Of a DNA stretch of 64,000 nucleotides, positions 58,538-64,000 are shown piece by piece; positions within the stretch are counted from its first letter, which is position 1; every line of letters begins with the position of its first letter. The notes under the pieces were generated by a model. The model worked only from the letters and a program-made list of their open reading frames with translations, was not told where the DNA came from and searched no databases. Source of the stretch: Salinispora fenicalii. Its GTDB lineage: Bacteria; Actinomycetota; Actinomycetes; Mycobacteriales; Micromonosporaceae. Position numbers and translations under genes: made by a program. The DNA lies in the NCBI RefSeq assembly GCF_000514815.1, contig NZ_AZWQ01000020.1:136500-200499 (forward strand), in the 5' to 3' direction.

Positions 58538-61438
58538 ATGAGACCCATGAACCGACGTCGCGGCTGGGCGATAGCCACCGCGACGGTACTGGCGGTAGCC
58601 GGCGGGGCGGCCCTACCCGCGCCGGCCGTGTCGGCCGCGCCCGCCTGCGACGTCGTGTACACCACCAACGACTGGGGCAGCGGCTTCACCGCGAATATCG
58701 CCCTCACCAACCTTGGTGACCCGATCGCCGGCTGGACCCTGCGGTTTGCCTTCGCCGGTAACCAAACCATCACCCACGGCTGGTCGGCGCGGTGGAGCCA
58801 GAGCGGCAACGACGTCACCGCCACCAATGAGTCGTGGAACGGCAATCTCGGCACCGGCGACACCGCGCAGATCGGCTTCAACGCCGCCTACAGCGGTACC
58901 AACGCCGAACCGACCTCGTTCTCCGTCAACGGCGTCCCCTGCGGCGGTGCGCAGCAGCCGCCGACGGTGTCGCTGAACGTGCCGGCTGGGCCCTTCGAGG
59001 CACCGGCCGACGTGCCGCTGACGGCCACCGCCAGTGACCCCGACGGGAGCATCAGCAAGGTCGAGTTCTACCGCAACGGTCTGCTGGTCAACACCGACAC
59101 CACCGCCCCGTACGCGTACACCCTGCCGGGTCTGCCGGCCGGCTCCTACACCGCGCAGGCCAAGGCGTACGACGACACCGGCCTCAGCGCCGTCGCGGAG
59201 CAGTCCTTCGTCGTCGCGCCCGCCGCTGGCCCGCAACTGGTCGCCACCCCCGCCACGGTGGGCGTACCGGAGGGCGGCAGCGCCACCGTGACCTTGACGT
59301 TGACTGCGGCACCGGCCGCGGACGTCCAGGTGGGACTCGCCCGTACCGGTGACCCCGACCTCACCGTCGCCCCCACCACACTCACGTTGACCACCGGGAA
59401 CTGGAACACCGGTGTCGACGTGACCGTGTCGGCGGTCGAGGACGCCGACACCGCCGGGGGGAGTGCGACGATCACCGCCTCCGCCGCTGGCCTCACCCCC
59501 TTGGCGATGACCGCGACGGAGATTGACAACGACGTTCCCGGGGGCGACAACGAGTACATCGCGCGGTTCCTCACCCAGTACGGCAAGATCAAAAATTCGG
59601 GGTACTTCAGCCCCGAGGGGGTGCCGTACCACTCCATCGAGACCCTGATCGTCGAGGCACCGGACCACGGCCACGAGACCACGAGTGAGGCATTCAGCTT
59701 CTGGCTCTGGCTGGAGGCGCAGTACGGCCGGGTGACCGAGGACTGGGCGCCGTTCACCAACGCCTGGACGGTGCTGGAGAACTACATCATTCCTTCCTCC
59801 GCCGACCAGCCGACCGCGGGCGCTCCCGGCACCGCGCAGTACGCCGCCGAGTACGACCTGCCCAGCGAGTACCCGGCGCAGCTGCAACCGAGTGTCCCGG
59901 TCGGCCAGGACCCGTTGCGAGCTGAACTCCAGTCCACCTACGGCACCGGTGACATCTACGGCATGCACTGGTTGCTCGACGTGGACAACACCTACGGCTT
60001 CGGCCGGTGCGGCGACGGCACCACCCGGCCGGCGTACATCAACACCTTCCAGCGCGGGCAGCAGGAGTCGGTCTGGGAGACCGTCCCGCAGCCGTCCTGC
60101 GAGACCTTCACCCACGGTGGGCAGTACGGCTTCCTGGACATCTCCGTCCAGGAGCAGAACGCGCCGGCGAAGCAGTGGAAGTACACCAACGCGCCGGACG
60201 CCGACGCCCGGGCGGTGCAGGCCGCCTACTGGGCGCTGACCTGGGCCACGCAGCAGGGCCGAGCCGAGGAGGTGGCGGCCACCGTGGCCAAGGCCGCCAA
60301 GTTGGGCGACTACCTGCGGTACGCGATGTTCGACAAGTACTTCAAGCGGATCGGCAACTGTGTCGGGGCGTCCACCTGCCCCGCCGGCAGTGGTCGGGAG
60401 TCCGCGCACTACCTCCTGTCCTGGTACTACGCCTGGGGTGGCGCGTACGAGCCGGGTCAGAACTGGTCGTGGCGGATCGGCTCCAGCCATAACCACTTCG
60501 GCTACCAGAACCCCTTCGCCGCCTGGGCCCTGACCACCGTGCCGGAACTGGAGCCGAGGTCGCCGAGCGCGACCACCGACTGGGCCCAGAGTTTGCAGCG
60601 GCAGCTGGAGCTGTATACCTGGCTTCAGTCCGCCGAGGGTGCGATCGCCGGTGGTGCGACCAACAGCTGGGGCGGCCGGTACGGCCAGCCGCCCGCGGGC
60701 ACGCCGACCTTCTACGGCATGTTCTACGACGAGAAGCCGGTCTACCACGACCCGCCGTCGAACCAGTGGTTTGGCATGCAGGTCTGGTCGATGCACCGGA
60801 TCGCCGAGCTGTACCTCGAGACCGGTGACGCCCGGGCCGAGGCGTTGCTGGACAGGTGGGTGCCGTGGGCGATCGCCAACACCACGCTGGGCGCGGACTG
60901 GTCGATCCCGGCCGAGCTCACCTGGTCGGGGCAGCCGAACACGTGGAACCCGACCAACCCGGAGCCGAACACCGACCTGCATGTGGAGGTGACCGAGACT
61001 GGCCAGGACGTCGGCGCCGCTGCCGCCTACGCCCGGACCCTGACCGCGTACGCGGCGAGGTCGGGGAACGTGGCCGCGAAGAACACGGCCAAGGGGTTGT
61101 TGGACGCGCTACACGCCGCCAGCGACGCCCTGGGTGTGTCGACGGTGGAGACGCGGGGCGACTACGAGCGCTTCGATGACGTCTACGATGCCGGCACTGG
61201 GCAGGGCCTCTACCTGCCGCCGGGCTGGACGGGCACGATGCCCAACGGCGATGTGATCGAGGCGGGTAGGAGCTTCGTCGAGATCCGGTCGTTCTACCTC
61301 AACGATCCGGACTGGCCGAAGGTCCAGGCCTATCTGGATGGCGGCGCCGAGCCGACGTTCCGTTACCACCGGTTCTGGGCTCAGGCCGATGTCGCGATGG
61401 CGTACGCCGACTTCGGGCGGCTCTTTCCGAACGACTGA
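58538..61438 (+). CDS. Secreted GH48 exocellulase with CBM2 and Ig-like domains
   Basis: 966 residues. Signal peptide (about 1-33, ends VSA-A). CBM2 (about 36-136) with W in TTNDWGSGF, GWTLRFAF and NESWNGNLG, closed by a Cys pair. An Ig-like domain (about 140-230, PPTVSLNVPAG to QSFVV) is followed by a Calx-beta-like domain (about 232-330, PATVGVPEGGSATVTLTL to DND). GH48 (about 335-966) follows, with catalytic acid Glu384 in the HETTSEAFSFWLWLEAQYG region and many aromatic tunnel residues. It is a reducing-end processive cellobiohydrolase releasing cellobiose. ATG 58538 has GAGGAG. CBM2 at the N-terminus and two inserted beta domains are less usual than FnIII-CBM2 layouts. Confidence 0.93.
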   Translation: MRPMNRRRGWAIATATVLAVAGGAALPAPAVSAAPACDVVYTTNDWGSGFTANIALTNLGDPIAGWTLRFAFAGNQTITHGWSARWSQSGNDVTATNESWNGNLGTGDTAQIGFNAAYSGTNAEPTSFSVNGVPCGGAQQPPTVSLNVPAGPFEAPADVPLTATASDPDGSISKVEFYRNGLLVNTDTTAPYAYTLPGLPAGSYTAQAKAYDDTGLSAVAEQSFVVAPAAGPQLVATPATVGVPEGGSATVTLTLTAAPAADVQVGLARTGDPDLTVAPTTLTLTTGNWNTGVDVTVSAVEDADTAGGSATITASAAGLTPLAMTATEIDNDVPGGDNEYIARFLTQYGKIKNSGYFSPEGVPYHSIETLIVEAPDHGHETTSEAFSFWLWLEAQYGRVTEDWAPFTNAWTVLENYIIPSSADQPTAGAPGTAQYAAEYDLPSEYPAQLQPSVPVGQDPLRAELQSTYGTGDIYGMHWLLDVDNTYGFGRCGDGTTRPAYINTFQRGQQESVWETVPQPSCETFTHGGQYGFLDISVQEQNAPAKQWKYTNAPDADARAVQAAYWALTWATQQGRAEEVAATVAKAAKLGDYLRYAMFDKYFKRIGNCVGASTCPAGSGRESAHYLLSWYYAWGGAYEPGQNWSWRIGSSHNHFGYQNPFAAWALTTVPELEPRSPSATTDWAQSLQRQLELYTWLQSAEGAIAGGATNSWGGRYGQPPAGTPTFYGMFYDEKPVYHDPPSNQWFGMQVWSMHRIAELYLETGDARAEALLDRWVPWAIANTTLGADWSIPAELTWSGQPNTWNPTNPEPNTDLHVEVTETGQDVGAAAAYARTLTAYAARSGNVAAKNTAKGLLDALHAASDALGVSTVETRGDYERFDDVYDAGTGQGLYLPPGWTGTMPNGDVIEAGRSFVEIRSFYLNDPDWPKVQAYLDGGAEPTFRYHRFWAQADVAMAYADFGRLFPND

Positions 61439-61679
61439 CCGTAGATTCAGGAGGGAATCGGACACTTCCTCCTCGGGTTGCGGGGTAGGCGCGAGCGGAG
61501 GCGGGGTGGTATGGGGGTGTCCGATCGGCTTGGCCTGAAGATGCCCGATTGGCCGGAGTACGCGCAATATGCAAACGGGCCGAAATTAGTGTGCCCCCAG
61601 GAGCGCGGAGCGGATCCCGACGGGGTAATGTACGTCACCGGAGAGGCCGCTCCCCCCGTGGCGGCCTCTCCCTTTCTGT
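61439..61679. other. Intergenic region with terminator
   Basis: An open frame on + from ATG 61511 (MGVSDRLGLKMPDWPEYAQY) runs into the terminator without a stop and is not supported as a gene. The rest is probably the 3' untranslated region of the GH48 gene. Confidence 0.4.
61640..61678 (+). terminator. Terminator between GH48 and DUF3159 genes
   Basis: Perfect 11-base stem GGAGAGGCCGC / GCGGCCTCTCC (61640-61671) followed by CTTTCTG on the + strand. It lies 200 bases after the GH48 stop. Confidence 0.8.
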
Positions 61680-62399
61680 CTAGCCCGGGTTGCCCGCCGA
61701 CTCGCGCTGCGGCGCCTGTTCGGTCGGTGCCGATGCCGTACCCGGGAGCACCGGATGCCGTATCCCCGGATGGTCGGCCGGCAGTGAACGGCGCACCACC
61801 ACCCAGCTCACGCCGAGGACGGCGGCCACCAACGGCCAGCTCAGCGCAACCCGGGCCACGCTCAACGCGACCACCTGGCCACCGAGCCACAACGGCAGAA
61901 AGGCCGAAACCCGCAGCAGGAAGCTGGCGGTCCAGACCCAACTGCCGCGCCCGTAGGCCCGCAGTAGCGCCGGGTCGCGGCGCCATCGGGTCCGCTGTCG
62001 CAGCGCGATGCCGAGGACCACACCCAGTAGCGGCCAGCGGATCACGATGCTGACCATCCAGGCGAGTGCGCTCGCCGCGTTCGCGAGGAGCTGCACCAGG
62101 AAGAAGTCTTCGGCTCGTCCGGTCCGAAGTGCGATCAGCGCGCCGACGCAGACGGCGAGCAGGCCCACCAGTACTGATCGGGGCCGATCTCCACGGTGCC
62201 ATCGCCAGCCCGCCACGGCCGCGCCGGTCACCAGCGCCGCGCCGACCCCGATCTGCAGCGACTCGCCACCGAGTAGCCAGCCGGCCGCGAACGCCACCGG
62301 CGGCACCGTGGCGTCGATCGCGCCACGTCGCCCGCCGAGTAGGTCGGTGAGGGACTCCGGCTCTGGCGTCGGCGTCTGGTGCTCCGCAGTGCTGCCCAC
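61680..62399 (-). CDS. DUF3159 membrane protein
   Basis: 239 residues, about five to six membrane helices. SLTDLLGGRRGAIDATVPPVAFAAGWLLGG and LLVQLLANAASALAWMVSIVIRWPLLGVVLG-like segments are the DUF3159 hallmarks. GTG 62399 has GAGGGGAG nine bases upstream. Function unknown; the family is restricted to actinomycetes and often lies near DUF3710 or dUTPase genes, which are not seen here. Confidence 0.85.
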   Translation of the reverse strand: MGSTAEHQTPTPEPESLTDLLGGRRGAIDATVPPVAFAAGWLLGGESLQIGVGAALVTGAAVAGWRWHRGDRPRSVLVGLLAVCVGALIALRTGRAEDFFLVQLLANAASALAWMVSIVIRWPLLGVVLGIALRQRTRWRRDPALLRAYGRGSWVWTASFLLRVSAFLPLWLGGQVVALSVARVALSWPLVAAVLGVSWVVVRRSLPADHPGIRHPVLPGTASAPTEQAPQRESAGNPG

Positions 62400-62819
62400 T
62401 TGCTCCCCTCCCGTGGTCACGACCAGCACGGTCGACCGGGTTGGCGGGGGCGAACCGGTGGACCGACCTCCAACCTAGTACGGCTGCGGCAGCGGGTGAT
62501 CAGCTGGTGACTTCCCCTGTGTCGCCTATTGCCCGCACTGCGGCAAAGTTCCTGTTTCAGGCCTGCCCGGGTCGCGAATTAGTACTGCTATCAACGGTTT
62601 GCCATCGTGGTGACTTTGGCCACCCATCTGGTGGTAATCGGACAAAAGGGTGTGTCGGGTCGGGCGGATCGCAGGATGGTGCGCCTTGCCAAGTAATTGA
62701 AATATGTGAATACTTCAGTTGCGTCCCGGCCGTTTCCCCCGTTCGGCCGGGGTTGATCCACCGGCCCCGCCGCCCTCGGCGTGGGCCCTTCCCTCCAACA
62801 CCCCCAACGGAGGTGTCAC
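62400..62819. promoter_or_regulatory. Divergent intergenic region before protease gene
   Basis: 420 bases. A weak promoter (TTGCCA 62686-62691, AATACT about 62709-62714) precedes the protease. A CCCCCAACGGAGG ribosome site follows. No other structure was recognised in the left half. Confidence 0.4.
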
Positions 62820-63863
62820 ATGCGACCCATGAGGTTGATGTTGCGTCGTGTCGCGGCGGTGGCCGCGGCCGGAACCCTGGTGGCCGGAGCGCTGATCGGC
62901 AGCCCCGCGCAGGCGGCAGCCCCCAACGCGTCCCCGGAAGCCGCCGCTGACCTCGCCGAGCAGCTTGGCGACCGGGCTGCCGGCGTCTACGCCGAGGCCG
63001 ACGGCACCGTCGTCGTGGCCGTGACCGACGCTGCCGCCGCCCGGCAGGTCAGCACCGCCGGAGCCACCCCGAAGATCGTCGAGCGGGGCGCCGCCGAGTT
63101 GCAGCGCGCCACCGCAGAGCTGGAACGCTCAGCCAAGATCCCCGGCACCGCCTGGTGGACGGACCCGGCGACCAACCAGGTCGTCGTCTCCGTCGACAGC
63201 ACGGTGACCGGCGCCAAGCTGGCGCGGGTCGAGGCCGCCGTGGCCCGCAGCGGCGGTGCGATGCGCATCGAGTCGGAGGCGGGTGTGTACAGCACCCGGA
63301 TCACCGGAGGCGAGGCGATCTACGGCGGCGGCGGTGTGTGCTCGCTCGGCTTCAACGTCCGCAGCGGCAGCAACTACTACTTCCTCACCGCCGGGCACTG
63401 CACCGACGTGATCTCGAACTGGTACGCCAACAGCTCGCAGACCAACTACCTCGGCCCCACCGCCGGGTCCAGCTTCCCCGGCAACGACTACGGCATCGTC
63501 AGCCTCAGCGGCGGCTACGAGCCGGGCTACGTGTACCTCTACAACGGCAACTACCAGGACATCACGTCCGCCGCCAACCCCTTCGTCGGCCAGTCCGTGC
63601 AGCGTTCCGGCCGGACCACCGGTCTGCGCAGCGGCTCGGTTACCGGCCTCAACGCCACCGTCAACTACGCCGAGGGCACGGTCTACGGCCTGATCCGCAC
63701 CAACGTCTGCGCGGAGCGGGGCGACAGCGGCGGCTCGCTGTTCAGCGGCTCCACCGCACTCGGCCTCACCTCCGGTGGTAGCGGCAACTGCTCCTTCGGT
63801 GGCACGACCTTCTTCCAGCCAGTCGTTGAAGCCCTGAACGTCTACGGCGTCAACGTCTACTGA
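62820..63863 (+). CDS. Secreted S1 (streptogrisin-like) serine protease
   Basis: 347 residues. Signal peptide (about 1-33, ends AQA-A). A propeptide of about 130 residues (alpha-lytic-protease-like prodomain) contains [21 protein letters not shown] and is removed before the mature start near [10 protein letters not shown]. The catalytic triad is clear: His in LTAGHC, Asp in GNDYGIVSL, Ser in [12 protein letters not shown], with four Cys for two disulfides. No C-terminal binding module. A GGAGG lies eight bases before ATG 62820. Extracellular protein degradation. Confidence 0.92.
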   Translation: MRPMRLMLRRVAAVAAAGTLVAGALIGSPAQAAAPNASPEAAADLAEQLGDRAAGVYAEADGTVVVAVTDAAAARQVSTAGATPKIVERGAAELQRATAELERSAKIPGTAWWTDPATNQVVVSVDSTVTGAKLARVEAAVARSGGAMRIESEAGVYSTRITGGEAIYGGGGVCSLGFNVRSGSNYYFLTAGHCTDVISNWYANSSQTNYLGPTAGSSFPGNDYGIVSLSGGYEPGYVYLYNGNYQDITSAANPFVGQSVQRSGRTTGLRSGSVTGLNATVNYAEGTVYGLIRTNVCAERGDSGGSLFSGSTALGLTSGGSGNCSFGGTTFFQPVVEALNVYGVNVY

Positions 63864-63946
63864 TCCAACGGGCGGTAGGGGCGGCGGACGCCATCCGATG
63901 CCCTGCCACAGTCGACGATCAGTAGCTCAGGACGGGTAGTGCCAGG

Positions 63947-63981
63947 GAAGGCCCGGCTTCCTCTCGGGAGGCCGGGCCTTC
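63947..63981 (+). terminator. Terminator after protease gene
   Basis: Stem GAAGGCCCGGC / GCCGGGCCTTC with a 13-base loop, 84 bases after the stop at 63863. Confidence 0.8.
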
Positions 63982-64000
63982 TCGCTGGCTGCTGGTCAGT

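Noticed and set aside
58613..60982. 789-codon minus-strand frame opposite GH48
   Set aside because: Antisense shadow of a high-G+C gene; Val/Gly/Arg-rich with no recognisable domain, while the + strand is an unmistakable GH48.
61511..61680. Small + strand gene beginning MGVSDRLGLKMPDW
   Set aside because: No stop before the strong terminator and no Shine-Dalgarno; more likely 3' untranslated sequence of the GH48 transcript.

Overview
The window is high-G+C DNA densely packed with genes. GTG starts are common, several stop/start pairs overlap, and the families are actinomycete-specific: an HTH-DUF5753/DUF397 pair, DUF3159, GpgS, a streptogrisin-type protease and CBM2-tailed polysaccharidases. 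A Micromonosporaceae-like mycelial soil or sediment actinomycete fits best. The divergent murL/murD2 pair agrees with this, because that peptidoglycan bypass has been described in Micromonospora as well as Xanthomonas. This assignment is inference. No rRNA, tRNA, CRISPR array or prophage was recognised.

Layout. 0-3 kb: ribosomal protein L32 coupled to a CobW-type metallochaperone, a VOC protein and a SnoaL-like protein. 3-8 kb: a degraded family of exported parallel beta-helix proteins (one intact copy, one frameshifted copy in inverted orientation, one C-terminal vestige) around an HTH/DUF397 pair. 8-16 kb: a SpoU methyltransferase, a PucR regulator, murL/murD2 and a four-gene operon with WXG-like and YbaB-like proteins. 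16-22 kb: asparaginase, a HEAT plus MerR-HEAT operon behind a MerR-type promoter, an SDR, and a divergent NmrA/AraC pair. 22-24.4 kb: a small membrane-protein gene split by an IS remnant, then gene-poor DNA. 24.4-29 kb: a class III aminotransferase and CoA-acylating semialdehyde dehydrogenase, an acyltransferase and a truncated hydrolase fragment. 29-34 kb: an RpiR regulator with an NgcEFG-like amino-sugar ABC transporter. 34-48.7 kb: mixed metabolic and regulatory genes, including three HAD phosphatases (one coupled to a 2H phosphoesterase), a haloalkane-dehalogenase-like hydrolase, a D-2-hydroxyacid dehydrogenase, two MFS transporters and a TetR operon. 48.7-64 kb: chitinase, a second copy of the DHA2 transporter, gpgS, a fused anthranilate synthase with a Trp leader peptide, an FGGY kinase, a GH1 beta-glucosidase and GH48 cellulase flanking three CebR-type boxes, a DUF3159 protein and a secreted serine protease.

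Functional themes. The right half is equipped for saprophytic polymer use: chitinase plus GlcNAc/chitobiose-type uptake, GH48 exocellulase plus beta-glucosidase under a shared CebR-type operator, and a secreted protease. The left half carries envelope functions (MurD2/MurL, exported beta-helix proteins, a type VII-like gene set). Several cis elements can be read directly: a Trp-codon leader peptide, a MerR spacer dyad, CebR boxes, a TetR dyad, and an operator shared by two duplicated transporters.
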